Below are positions 7,742-16,066 of a DNA stretch of 64,000 nucleotides, one piece after another. Source of the DNA: Nitrobium sp046350935. Lineage in GTDB: Bacteria; Nitrospirota; Thermodesulfovibrionia; Thermodesulfovibrionales; Dissulfurispiraceae. The notes under the pieces were generated by a model, which saw only the letters and a program-made list of their open reading frames with translations, ran no database searches and was not told the origin of the DNA. The stretch is taken from the NCBI GenBank assembly GCA_046350935.1, contig JAXLZK010000009.1:1-64000 (forward strand), given 5' to 3'. Made by a program: the position numbers and the translations under genes. Position 1 is the stretch's first letter; each line of letters begins with the position of its first letter.

Positions 7742-9007
7742 CTAGCGCAGGAGCTGCTGGATGGGCTGGTAGCATTCTCCCGCCTTCTGCTGCGCCTGGA
7801 TGCGGGCGTCGTTCAGAAGGCCGAAGCAGGTGCTCGCTACACTGACAATGCTGTGGTCGAGGGCGTTGCCCTGCGCCATGTCCTTGATCACCCTCAGGGC
7901 GTGCTCTCCCGTCATCCCGCTGCGGTAGGGCCTGTCTTCCGTGACGGCGGTGAAGACGTCCGCCACCGCCATGATGCGGGAGCCGATGGGGAGGCTGCTT
8001 CCCCGCAGGCGGAAAGGATAGCCGGTGCCGTCGATTCTCTCGTGGTGCAGGGAGCCCCACGTGTTGATCGTATCGAGCCCCGCCACTCCTTCCAGCACCC
8101 GGTAGGAATGGTAGACATGGCTTTTGATCGTGTTGAACTCTTCTTCGGAGAGAGTGCCGGGTTTGTCCAGGACCTCCGGCGGGATCGCCAGCTTCCCGAT
8201 GTCGTGGAGATATCCCGCTATCGACATCATCATGCACTCATTGTCGGAAAAGCCCATCATCTGCGCCAGCAGCGAGGACACCGCGCTCACTCCCGCGGAA
8301 TGGACCGAGGTAAAGGTGCTTCGGTAGTCGATGATCTGGCTGAAGATCCGGGAAATGTTCAGGAGCTCGCCGATGTCCAGCTCGTGGCGGGGAAGGACCT
8401 TCCTCTCCGCTATGATCTGGGGAATTTCGGGCGAAGTGGCGTCGAACCAGAAGGACTCCTTGACCGCAAGCGCATCGAAGGCTTCCAGCAGTTCCGGCAT
8501 GAACGTTTTTCCGGAATGGCACCTGACGGCGGCGGTGATGTGTCTTCTCTGGCTGAGGATCTCCGCATTCCGGAAAATCAGCACTTCGATCCTGTCGGCG
8601 AGGTGGAGGATATGGGCTCCGACAGGCACCTCCTCGCCGGCGCTCCGGCAGCCGTTGCCGTAGTCCCAGGGAGTATGGTGATGACGGATGATCTTCGCGG
8701 CCCCGGAGAACAGCGTGAAATCTTTTGTCAGCAGGTAGCCCCTCTCGGCATGGAGGTGCGGGTTCGCCATCTCGAATTCCAGGGCCTCGAATTTTTCCCG
8801 CAACGAGAAGACGCCGATATCATGAATGGTGGCGGCGAGGAATATCTCTGCGGTCTCCCGGCGGGGCATGCCGAACGCCTCGGCGATCGCGCTCGCGATG
8901 ATCGCCACCCTGAGATGATGGTTGGCTATCTGGGGGCTCACGAAGTCGAGTACCCGCGAAAAGGCGAGGATGAAGTCGGCAAGACGGATTTTCGGGCTCT
9001 TCTGCAT
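7742..9007 (-). CDS. Tandem HD-domain protein with C-terminal HD-GYP domain
   Basis: A 421-residue protein with two HD-type phosphohydrolase modules. The first (about 30-180) has HHLRVA, HDIG and HHHTPWDYG but lacks a GYP signature. The second (about 240-400) has HSAGV, LHDIGKLAIP, HVYHS and an intact HHERIDGTGYP, the hallmark of HD-GYP c-di-GMP phosphodiesterases. The frame is open to 9154, but a consensus-like promoter (9122-9151) lies inside that extension, so ATG 9007 (MQKSPKIRL) is chosen. It likely lowers c-di-GMP, counteracting the GGDEF proteins in this window. It is convergent with acyP and divergent from bioB. Confidence 0.85.
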   Translation of the reverse strand: MQKSPKIRLADFILAFSRVLDFVSPQIANHHLRVAIIASAIAEAFGMPRRETAEIFLAATIHDIGVFSLREKFEALEFEMANPHLHAERGYLLTKDFTLFSGAAKIIRHHHTPWDYGNGCRSAGEEVPVGAHILHLADRIEVLIFRNAEILSQRRHITAAVRCHSGKTFMPELLEAFDALAVKESFWFDATSPEIPQIIAERKVLPRHELDIGELLNISRIFSQIIDYRSTFTSVHSAGVSAVSSLLAQMMGFSDNECMMMSIAGYLHDIGKLAIPPEVLDKPGTLSEEEFNTIKSHVYHSYRVLEGVAGLDTINTWGSLHHERIDGTGYPFRLRGSSLPIGSRIMAVADVFTAVTEDRPYRSGMTGEHALRVIKDMAQGNALDHSIVSVASTCFGLLNDARIQAQQKAGECYQPIQQLLR

Positions 9008-9121
9008 GGCCGTTAGTATAAACCTTTCTCCGCAATGAATGTCCAACAAAATAAAATCCTGAAGAAGACCGTGCGCTCCGTACCGCCTCTTCGGGTGGCG
9101 TCCGCCGATGAATAAGGATAA

Positions 9122-9151
9122 ATTATATCTTAATTGCGAAACGATAGGCAA
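9122..9151 (-). promoter_or_regulatory. Sigma-70-like promoter for the HD-GYP gene
   Basis: On the minus strand TTGCCT (9151-9146), 18-bp spacer, TATAAT (9127-9122). This gives a leader of about 105 bases before the start at 9007 and argues against the longer N-terminus. Confidence 0.5.
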
Positions 9152-9291
9152 CAACGGAAAATGCCTTTTCAGGGGGGAAAGGAAAAGATCTTTTTGCTTG
9201 TGCTACTATAGTCGATCGGAGAGGACCGTATGTCTCTCGGCACTGCCGATGCGGGCATCCCTGCTGCCCAGCTCCCGAAAGAGGAAACCGT

Positions 9292-10329
9292 ATGACACTG
9301 AACGCCCTTGTCCATAAAGTCCTGGAAGGCTCCCTGATAACGGGGCAGGAGGCCCTTTCCCTTGCCGCCCGTGCCGGGAGCCGGGGGGCTGACCTCTTTG
9401 AGCTCTTTGCAGCGGCAGGCAGGATACGGGAGGCCTTCCGGGGGGATGCCGCGGACCTCTGCGCAATCATCAACGCCAAATCAGGAGCGTGCCCTGAAGA
9501 TTGCTCCTATTGCGCCCAGTCCTCTCTGAACAGGACCGGTGCCGCCGTTTACCCCCTGCTGAAAAGGGAGATCGTCCTGGAGAAGGCGGCGGAAGCAAAG
9601 GAGGCGGGAGTCACGCGCTTCTGCATCGTCACCAGCGGAAGAAAGGTGAGCGGAAGAGACCTGGAGGCGATCGCCCTGATGGTGCAGGAGGTGAGGAAGA
9701 TGGGGCTGCTTCCCTGCGCCACGCTGGGGTTGCTGGAGAGAGAGGATCTCTCCTTCCTAAGGGAGCACGGGCTTGAGCGATACCACCATAACCTGGAGAC
9801 CTCGGAAAGGTTCTTCCCGGAAATATGCAGGACTCATACCTACTACGACAAGCTGAGGACCATCGAGGCGGCCCGCTCCGCAGGACTCTCCGTCTGCTCA
9901 GGCGGCATTTTCGGCCTGGGGGAGACGTGGGAGGACCGGGTGGACATGGCCCTCGCCCTGCGCGGGCTGGACATCGATTCCGTTCCCGTCAACTTCCTTA
10001 TTCCCGTGCAGGGGACGGCGCTGGGAGGCAGGCAGGTGCTCCCTCCCCTTGAAGCGCTCGCTATCGTCAGCCTCTACCGGTTCCTGCTGCCCGCCAAGGA
10101 GGTACGGGTCTGCGGGGGGAGAGTCCAGGCGCTCGGGGAGTTCAACGCACTGGTCTTCGCGGCGGGGGCCGACTCCCTTCTGACCGGGAACTATCTGACC
10201 ACCACCGGCAGAACGTATTCCGACGACCTGAAGCTCGTCCGGGACTACGGGCTGACCGTTTCCCCTCCCGGAAAAGAGGGCGGCCGCCCCTCCGCTGTGC
10301 AGCGTCAGCAGAACATCTCCACGATGTAG
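9292..10329 (+). CDS. bioB: Biotin synthase BioB
   Basis: A 345-residue radical-SAM enzyme that inserts sulfur into dethiobiotin. The CxxxCxxC cluster motif (Cys 67, 71, 74; CPEDCSYC) binds the SAM [4Fe-4S] cluster. YHHNLETS and GGIFGLGETWEDR are typical BioB segments, and the C-terminal GGRVQALGEFN region carries the Arg that is a ligand of the [2Fe-2S] cluster. Length matches the family. Start ATG 9292 follows a weak purine stretch (GAAAGAGG). No other bio genes are adjacent and no BirA-type operator was seen. Its 3' end overlaps the convergent CAP gene by 25 bases. Confidence 0.96.
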   Translation: MTLNALVHKVLEGSLITGQEALSLAARAGSRGADLFELFAAAGRIREAFRGDAADLCAIINAKSGACPEDCSYCAQSSLNRTGAAVYPLLKREIVLEKAAEAKEAGVTRFCIVTSGRKVSGRDLEAIALMVQEVRKMGLLPCATLGLLEREDLSFLREHGLERYHHNLETSERFFPEICRTHTYYDKLRTIEAARSAGLSVCSGGIFGLGETWEDRVDMALALRGLDIDSVPVNFLIPVQGTALGGRQVLPPLEALAIVSLYRFLLPAKEVRVCGGRVQALGEFNALVFAAGADSLLTGNYLTTTGRTYSDDLKLVRDYGLTVSPPGKEGGRPSAVQRQQNISTM

Positions 10330-10916
10330 ACCCAGTTATCCTCTCCCGGGGCGACGCCGATACCCTCCCGGTCATGGTCGGGGTTCAGGATGTTTCGGCG
10401 GTGCCCGGAGCTCCTCATCCATCCCTGCACCGCGGAGCGGGCGATTTCTTCCAGCGAGGTCCAGGTGTAGGTGGGCACGTCATTGCGGTAGAGGATGGAG
10501 GAGTAGAGAGTGCGCTGGTACAGGTTCTCCGCAAGGCCTTCCAGCCGGTAGGCCCCTTTTCGTTTTGTGCAGCGATACCCGTCCCTGAGCCCCCGTGCAG
10601 TGGGGTCCTCCCCGCTGCGGTTTCCGTGGCTGAAATAGCCGTGCTCCGCCATGTCCCTGCCGTGGCGCCGGGCGGTGGCGCTCAACCTCTCGTCCCACTG
10701 CAGCGGCGCCAGACCGTGCTCCTCCCTTTCGCTGTTGACCAGCAGGTGGATGCGCTTCTCCAGAACGGAAGAGGAAAGCGCCGGGTGTCGCGTCCTCTCC
10801 GCGGCGGCGGGTGAGACGCCTCTTTCCCCGTTTCCTCCTCCCCCTAAAAAGAAGAGCAGCAGGACGCTGAAAACCAACCGCCCTCCGCCCGCGGCTCCCT
10901 TCCCGAATACATGCAT
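10305..10916 (-). CDS. Secreted CAP (SCP/PR1) domain protein
   Basis: A 203-residue protein. The start at 10916 (MHVFGKG) is chosen because GGGGAGGT lies five bases upstream; a longer frame to 10970 lacks such a site. A hydrophobic segment at about 14-30 is a signal peptide or anchor. The CAP domain (about 55-200) shows NSEREEHGLAPLQWDERLS, ARRHGRDMAEHGYFSH, the AENLY segment, WMRSSGHRRNIL and a C-terminal IGVAPGEDNWVYIVEMF, including the two His and acidic residues of the CAP cavity. Bacterial CAP proteins are extracytoplasmic with poorly defined roles; none is assigned here. Confidence 0.88.
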   Translation of the reverse strand: MHVFGKGAAGGGRLVFSVLLLFFLGGGGNGERGVSPAAAERTRHPALSSSVLEKRIHLLVNSEREEHGLAPLQWDERLSATARRHGRDMAEHGYFSHGNRSGEDPTARGLRDGYRCTKRKGAYRLEGLAENLYQRTLYSSILYRNDVPTYTWTSLEEIARSAVQGWMRSSGHRRNILNPDHDREGIGVAPGEDNWVYIVEMFC

Positions 10917-10947
10917 TGCGGACCTCCCCGACGACAAAAATCTTCTT

Positions 10948-11149
10948 AGAGCGTCTAACAAAATGGACAATAGCGGCTCCTGGAGTAAGTCCTTCTTCTG
11001 TCATTCCCGCAAGCGGAGCTGAGCCTGTCCCCGCTTGTCGGGGATCGCGGGAATCCTTCCAGGGAATGATTCCGGACCGATCCCGGACCGGGCCGGGACA
11101 AGAGCCGGAATGACAAATTCCCTTATACGTTCATTTTGTTAGACGCTCT
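10948..11149. mobile_element. MITE-like element with 18-bp terminal inverted repeats
   Basis: AGAGCGTCTAACAAAATG at 10948-10965 is repeated as its exact reverse complement at 11132-11149. The 202-bp unit has no coding capacity and contains nested inverted segments (GTCATTCCCGC ... GGAATGAC). No clear target-site duplication is visible. It lies in the 370-bp gap between the CAP gene and ppdK, which otherwise holds only the ppdK promoter. Confidence 0.65.
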
Positions 11150-11230
11150 TCATTGTACCATGCAGAGGTCAGGGCAGAGATCGGGGCAAAGGGCTTCGGT
11201 GCGCGAAGTGCTTTGTAGGGCGTTGTTTTC

Positions 11231-11259
11231 TTGAATTTTTTGTACTAAGATTGTATAGT
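11231..11259 (+). promoter_or_regulatory. Sigma-70 promoter for ppdK
   Basis: TTGAAT (11231-11236), 17-bp spacer, TATAGT (11254-11259). The predicted transcript starts near 11266, leaving a leader of about 78 bases before the ppdK ATG at 11344. Confidence 0.7.
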
Positions 11260-11343
11260 TTATATAGTCCGTATTTTTGTCGCCTTAGCACAACGCAATC
11301 GATTCTGGATACTGCATATTCATTAATTTCTGGAGGGAATTTC

Positions 11344-14121
11344 ATGGCAAAGGTAACGAAGAAGGCACAGAAGTCTACAAAGTCCGCCAAGCCGGCCGGG
11401 GCTGCCAGGGCTGCCAGGGCTGCAAAGTACGTCTATTTTTTTGGCGGCGGGAAGGCCGACGGGAAGGCCGATATGAAGAATCTGCTGGGAGGGAAGGGCG
11501 CGAACCTCGCTGAAATGGTCAACCTGGACATCCCGGTCCCTCCCGGCTTTACCATCACGACGGAAGTCTGCACCCTTTATTACAAGAACAACAGAAAGTA
11601 TCCTGCAGAGCTGAAGCCGCAGGTGGATGCCGCCCTCGCGAAGGTGGAGAAGATCATGGGGAAAAAATTCGGCGACCCCGCCAACCCTCTTCTGGTTTCC
11701 GTGCGCTCCGGGGCCCGCAGCTCCATGCCCGGCATGATGGAGACGGTCCTGAATGTGGGCCTGACCTCGAAGACGATCCCCGGCCTCGTCAGGAAGACGA
11801 ATAACGAGCGTTTCGTCTACGACGCCTACCGCCGGCTTATGATGATGTATTCCGACGTGGTCATGGAGAAGGCGGCGGGCATCGAGCCGGCCGAGGGGCA
11901 CGCCATCCGCCAGAAGCTGGAGCACCGGATGGAGGAGCTCAAGAAGGAAAAGGGGCACAAGAGCGATACCGATCTGACGGTCGACGATCTGAAGGTCCTC
12001 TGCGACGCTTTTAAGAAAATCATCAGGGAGACCCTGAAAAAGGAGTTTCCCGACGACCCCCAGGAGCAGCTTTGGGGCGGCATCGGGGCGGTGTTCCAGT
12101 CCTGGATGGGAAAACGCGCCGTATCGTACCGCAGGATCGAGAAGATCCCTGAGGAGTGGGGGACCGCGGTGAATGTGCAGTCGATGGTCTTCGGCAACAC
12201 CGGGGACACTTCCGCAACGGGCGTTGCCTTTACCCGGAACCCGGCCACCGGGGAGGACATCTTCTTCGGCGAATGGCTGCCCAACGCCCAGGGAGAGGAC
12301 GTCGTCGCCGGCATCAGGACCCCGAACCCGGTGAACAAGGCGGGAAAAACGGAAGATACGAAGCACCTCCCTTCCCTCGAGGAACAGATGCCGAAGCTCT
12401 ACAAGGAGCTCTTCACCATCCAGAAGAAGCTGGAGAGGCATTACCGCGACATGCAGGACATCGAGTTCACCATCGAGGAAGGAAGGCTCTGGATGCTCCA
12501 GACGAGGGTGGGCAAGCGGAACGGCCAGGCGGCCATCCGCATGGCGGTGGAAATGGCGAAACAGAAGCTGATCGACAGGCAGACGGCCGTGATGCGCGTG
12601 AAGCCCGACCAGCTGGATGAGCTCCTGCATCCGAGCGTTGACCCGGCTGCGGAAAAGAAGGCGACGGAGCTTGCGAAGGGCCTGCCCGCCGGCCCCGGCG
12701 GGGCGGTGGGGAAGGTGGTCTTTACCGCCGACGATGCGGAGGCCTGGGCAAAAAAAGGCGAGAAGGTCATCCTGGTGCGCAACGAAACCTCGCCGGAAGA
12801 CGTGCACGGCATGCACGCGGCGGAGGCGATCCTGACGGCGAAGGGAGGGATGACGAGCCACGCCGCCCTCGTTGCCCGGGGCTGGGGCAAGTGCTGCATC
12901 GTCGGCTGCTCCGCTTTGAATATCGACATCCGCAAGAAAGAGATCGCGGTGAACGGAAAGGTGCTGAAAGAGGGCGACTGGATCACCCTGAACGGCACGA
13001 AAGGCCGCGTGTACGTGGGGCGGCTTTCCCTGATTCCCGCCGACCCCGAACACAATCAGTGGTATAAGGAACTGATGAAGTGGGCCGATCAGTTCAGGAC
13101 CCTGAAAGTAAGGACGAACGCCGATACGCCCAACGATGCCACGACCGCCCGGAATTTCGGCGCGGAGGGGATCGGGCTCTGCAGGACCGAGCATATGTTC
13201 TTCGGCCCCGACAGGATCAAGGCGGTGCGGGAGATGATCCTTTCCGACACGGTGGAGGGAAGGAAGAAGGCCCTCGCCAAGCTCCTGCCCTTCCAGAAGG
13301 AGGACTTCCTCGGGATCTTCAAGGCGATGGCCGGCTTCCCGGTAACGATCCGCCTCCTGGACCCGCCCCTGCACGAGTTCCTGCCCCATACCGACAAGGA
13401 GCTTGCAGACCTCGCAAAGGACATGGGGGTCAGCTTCGATCAGTTGAGCGCAAAGAACAAGTCCCTGCACGAGTTCAACCCCATGCTCGGCCATCGCGGA
13501 TGCCGTCTCGGCGTCACCTATCCGGAGATCTACGAGATGCAGGTGCAGGCCATCATGGAGGCTGCCTGCGAGCTCGCCAGGCAGAAGGGGAAGGTCATGC
13601 CGGAGATCATGATCCCCCTGGTGGGCCATGTGAAAGAGCTGGAGGTGATGAGGGCCCTCACCGTGGCGACCGCGGAGAGGGTGCAGAAGGAGTACAAGAA
13701 AAAGGTCCCGTATACGGTGGGGACCATGATCGAGCTGCCGCGCGCCTGCGTCACCGCTGAGGAAATCGCGACACAGGCCGATTTCTACTCCTTCGGCACC
13801 AACGACCTTACGCAGACCACCTATGGGCTGTCCCGCGACGACGCCGGACGGTTCCTGCCGTTTTATATCGAGCACGGGCTGTTGAAGGAAGACCCGTTCG
13901 TCACCGTCGATCAGGACGGAGTGGGCGTCCTCATGAAGATGGCGGTGGAGAAGGGGCGCCGGGTCAAAAAGGATATGAAGATGGGCATCTGCGGCGAGCA
14001 CGGAGGCGAGCCCAAATCCGTGGAGTTCTGCCATACGCTCGGGCTCAACTACGTAAGCTGCTCCCCGTTCCGCGTTCCCATTGCGCGGTTCGCGGCAGCC
14101 CAGGCTGCCTTGAGAAAATAG
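11344..14121 (+). CDS. ppdK: Pyruvate, phosphate dikinase
   Basis: A 925-residue enzyme interconverting pyruvate + ATP + Pi and PEP + AMP + PPi; in anaerobes it serves gluconeogenesis or PPi-linked glycolysis. Start ATG 11344 follows TGGAGGG; an upstream in-frame extension is rejected because it begins inside the promoter. Residues 1-30 are a Lys/Ala-rich extension with a short GCCAGGGCT repeat in the DNA, unusual for the family. Then come the ATP-grasp domain (about 35-380), the phosphohistidine domain with GGMTSHAALVARGWG (His 506) and the PEP/pyruvate TIM barrel ending in GICGEHGGEP (catalytic Cys 883). It is monocistronic between a strong promoter and a strong terminator. Confidence 0.97.
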   Translation: MAKVTKKAQKSTKSAKPAGAARAARAAKYVYFFGGGKADGKADMKNLLGGKGANLAEMVNLDIPVPPGFTITTEVCTLYYKNNRKYPAELKPQVDAALAKVEKIMGKKFGDPANPLLVSVRSGARSSMPGMMETVLNVGLTSKTIPGLVRKTNNERFVYDAYRRLMMMYSDVVMEKAAGIEPAEGHAIRQKLEHRMEELKKEKGHKSDTDLTVDDLKVLCDAFKKIIRETLKKEFPDDPQEQLWGGIGAVFQSWMGKRAVSYRRIEKIPEEWGTAVNVQSMVFGNTGDTSATGVAFTRNPATGEDIFFGEWLPNAQGEDVVAGIRTPNPVNKAGKTEDTKHLPSLEEQMPKLYKELFTIQKKLERHYRDMQDIEFTIEEGRLWMLQTRVGKRNGQAAIRMAVEMAKQKLIDRQTAVMRVKPDQLDELLHPSVDPAAEKKATELAKGLPAGPGGAVGKVVFTADDAEAWAKKGEKVILVRNETSPEDVHGMHAAEAILTAKGGMTSHAALVARGWGKCCIVGCSALNIDIRKKEIAVNGKVLKEGDWITLNGTKGRVYVGRLSLIPADPEHNQWYKELMKWADQFRTLKVRTNADTPNDATTARNFGAEGIGLCRTEHMFFGPDRIKAVREMILSDTVEGRKKALAKLLPFQKEDFLGIFKAMAGFPVTIRLLDPPLHEFLPHTDKELADLAKDMGVSFDQLSAKNKSLHEFNPMLGHRGCRLGVTYPEIYEMQVQAIMEAACELARQKGKVMPEIMIPLVGHVKELEVMRALTVATAERVQKEYKKKVPYTVGTMIELPRACVTAEEIATQADFYSFGTNDLTQTTYGLSRDDAGRFLPFYIEHGLLKEDPFVTVDQDGVGVLMKMAVEKGRRVKKDMKMGICGEHGGEPKSVEFCHTLGLNYVSCSPFRVPIARFAAAQAALRK

Positions 14122-14141
14122 GGCGCAAGCGGGGCGGCGTT

Positions 14142-14181
14142 AAAAAAAAAGGCCGGGATCGTACAACCCCGGCCTTTTTTT
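14142..14181. terminator. Bidirectional intrinsic terminator after ppdK
   Basis: An A-run (14142-14150), stem GGCCGGG (14151-14157), loop, CCCGGCC (14168-14174) and a T-run (14175-14181). The A- and T-runs on both sides make it work for ppdK and for the convergent glycosidase gene ending at 14190. Confidence 0.9.
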
Positions 14182-14189
14182 ATGGTCTC

Positions 14190-15734
14190 CTATTGGGGGA
14201 GAGCAGGGGGGCAATACAGCTTCCGCAGGGGGCGCACCCTCCACCACCGGAAGCACTTTTGCAGGTCGTAGGAGGGAGAGCTCCCGCCGTTTTCCAGGCT
14301 CATTCCCGTTTCCGAGAGGACTCCCGTAAGCAAAGGAGTGTCGGACACATTCGAGGGGACTTCGAGCCGCGCCGTCTTGCTTCCGGAGGCCTGGCCGGAA
14401 GACTGTCCCGAGGACAGGGGAACAAAAGCAACCTGGAAGGTGCACTCCCCGTTGGGAGCTATCCTTTGCCCCGAACAGGTGTTGTTCCGCACCAGGAATT
14501 CGCTTGCGTTGGTGCCGGAGGTGGCGATGCTCCCGAGCACGAGATCGGCAGTTCCGGTATTGAAGACCACCAGGTTCAGCAGATCGTCCCCGTTGAAGAC
14601 GTACTGAGCGGAGGCGAGCGCAATAACGGGAGCAGGCGTGGCGTCCTCACGGGCGGGATCGTAGGTGCTGATCAATTCCTGCACTGCGGGAAAAGAGGGT
14701 TTCTCCGTGAAGACGATGCTCCGCTGCGCCTCGTCCACCGCTTCGCTCAGAAGCCCTTCGGAGCGGTTCCTCTCCATGAGGTCCTCATTGTCCCTCAGGG
14801 TGACGAACACCCTGCTCGCGCCGTTCTGCAGGAGGGTTTTCGCCGAACCCTGGTAATACTGCGCCTGCGAGAGCTCCCCGCCTGTATAGCCGGGAGCGGA
14901 CTGGTATGTCGCATCGGAAGGGTAGCCGTGCTCCGTCACCCAGAGAGGGCCGAAGTAGCCTGCGTTCCTGAACTGGGTGGAGAAGGTGCTCATGAGAGAG
15001 GGGAGCCGGTCGAGGGAGCCGCGGATATGGACATTGCCGATATCGAACTTGTTCGGGGCTTGTGCGGCGACCTCCGTCAGCCAATCGGCGGTTTCACTTT
15101 CGCTCTGCGTCATGAAGATGCCGCCAAGCAGGACCCGGGCTGAGCTGTCCGCGGCCTTGATCGCATCGTAGGTGGTGGAAAGAAGACGGGCGTACTCGGC
15201 GGCGTTTCCGTAAAAATAGCCGTTGCAGCGGGACCCGGTGCATTCATACTTGTTGGGTTCGTTCCATACCTCCCAGTAATGGATCGAGTCACGGTACCGC
15301 CCGACAACGGCCTGTATCCACTCCGCCCACCGGGTGTAATCGGCGGGAGGGCAGTACTCATACTTGTAAATAAAGCCGTCGGAGGGGCACTTCCCCTCTC
15401 CCTCGGGGGTGGAATAAAGGGTGCCGAGAATCTGGAGGTTGTATTGCTGGGAAAGGCTTGCCAGCCTGTCCATCTCGTTCCAGTCGGGCGCGGAGGGATT
15501 GCGGAAGATCTCCGATATCTGTACGTCGATTCTGATGAAACCCGCTCCCAGTTTTGCCGTCTCTGAGAAGAGCGCCTCCTGAAAATCGGCGGAAGTATTG
15601 GTGTAGATCATGGAGTGGGCGCCGTAGTAGGAGCTGCTTTCCGCCTGGGCGGGAGCAGGGAGAAGAGACGCGGCAGCGAGGAGAGACAGGAAAACAAAAA
15701 GCGCTGCGAAAGCTGCCTGTATCCTTTTTTTCAT
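14190..15734 (-). CDS. Secreted GH-A-clan-like glycoside hydrolase with choice-of-anchor D domain, C-terminus probably frameshifted
   Basis: A 514-residue exported protein: signal peptide 1-31 (cleavage after APAQA), catalytic barrel about 35-360 with WEVWNEPN (acid/base Glu about 160) and TEHGY (nucleophile Glu about 267), then a beta-sandwich choice-of-anchor D-type domain (FNTGTADLVLG, NNTCSGQ, ECTFQVAFVP). It is clearly paralogous to the protein at 40594-42390. The last ~20 residues (KCFRWWRVRPLRKLYCPPALPQ) look non-native: the neighbouring frame reads SASGGGGCAPCGSCIA, a Gly-rich stretch then Cys as in the paralog, so a frameshift is likely. A good SD (AAGGAGGT) precedes the ATG. The exact substrate is unknown. 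Confidence 0.82.
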   Translation of the reverse strand: MKKRIQAAFAALFVFLSLLAAASLLPAPAQAESSSYYGAHSMIYTNTSADFQEALFSETAKLGAGFIRIDVQISEIFRNPSAPDWNEMDRLASLSQQYNLQILGTLYSTPEGEGKCPSDGFIYKYEYCPPADYTRWAEWIQAVVGRYRDSIHYWEVWNEPNKYECTGSRCNGYFYGNAAEYARLLSTTYDAIKAADSSARVLLGGIFMTQSESETADWLTEVAAQAPNKFDIGNVHIRGSLDRLPSLMSTFSTQFRNAGYFGPLWVTEHGYPSDATYQSAPGYTGGELSQAQYYQGSAKTLLQNGASRVFVTLRDNEDLMERNRSEGLLSEAVDEAQRSIVFTEKPSFPAVQELISTYDPAREDATPAPVIALASAQYVFNGDDLLNLVVFNTGTADLVLGSIATSGTNASEFLVRNNTCSGQRIAPNGECTFQVAFVPLSSGQSSGQASGSKTARLEVPSNVSDTPLLTGVLSETGMSLENGGSSPSYDLQKCFRWWRVRPLRKLYCPPALPQ

Positions 15735-15807
15735 TGTGACCTCCTTGATGGAAAAACTGCACTTACTTTGTTCTATTTACAGTATATAGGAAAAAACGGG
15801 AATAGTC

Positions 15808-15822
15808 TGTGACAATGTCACA
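15808..15822. promoter_or_regulatory. Palindromic operator-like site upstream of the glycosidase
   Basis: TGTGACAATGTCACA is a perfect inverted repeat (TGTGAC-AAT-GTCACA). It lies 74-88 bases upstream of the start codon at 15734, on the upstream side of a TATACT-like -10 box. The half site resembles CRP/FNR-family recognition, but the central spacing is five rather than six bases, so the regulator is unknown. Confidence 0.5.
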
Positions 15823-15848
15823 AAAGCGGCAGGGCAAGGGTATCAAAT

Positions 15849-15917
15849 GTCATTACGACCCCCTCTCCCTCCAGGGGAGAGGGTGAGGGTGAAAGGCGAG
15901 CGGAGCGAAGCACTCTC
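15849..15917. repeat. Degenerate REP-like repeat with nested hairpin
   Basis: GTCATTACGA, then a nested palindrome CCCTCTCCC-TCCA-GGGGAGAGGG, then GCGAGCGGAGCGAAGCACTCTC, matching the family core at 7625 and 35422. It lies in the gap between the divergent glycosidase and MATE genes. Confidence 0.55.
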
Positions 15918-16066
15918 AGGGGGATACGTACCGGCCGGACAGGGTGATCTGTCTGCCGGGCTGAAGAGGCGGCCCCGTGAGGCATCCAGCCAGTTTTTGC
16001 GGTACAATAGAGTATCGGCTCGCGCAGGCGGCACTTCACCGTATATCTCTCTATCAGGAGGTCTTT

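Noticed and set aside
9160..9291. BirA operator before bioB
   Set aside because: No TTGTAAACC-type inverted repeat is present.
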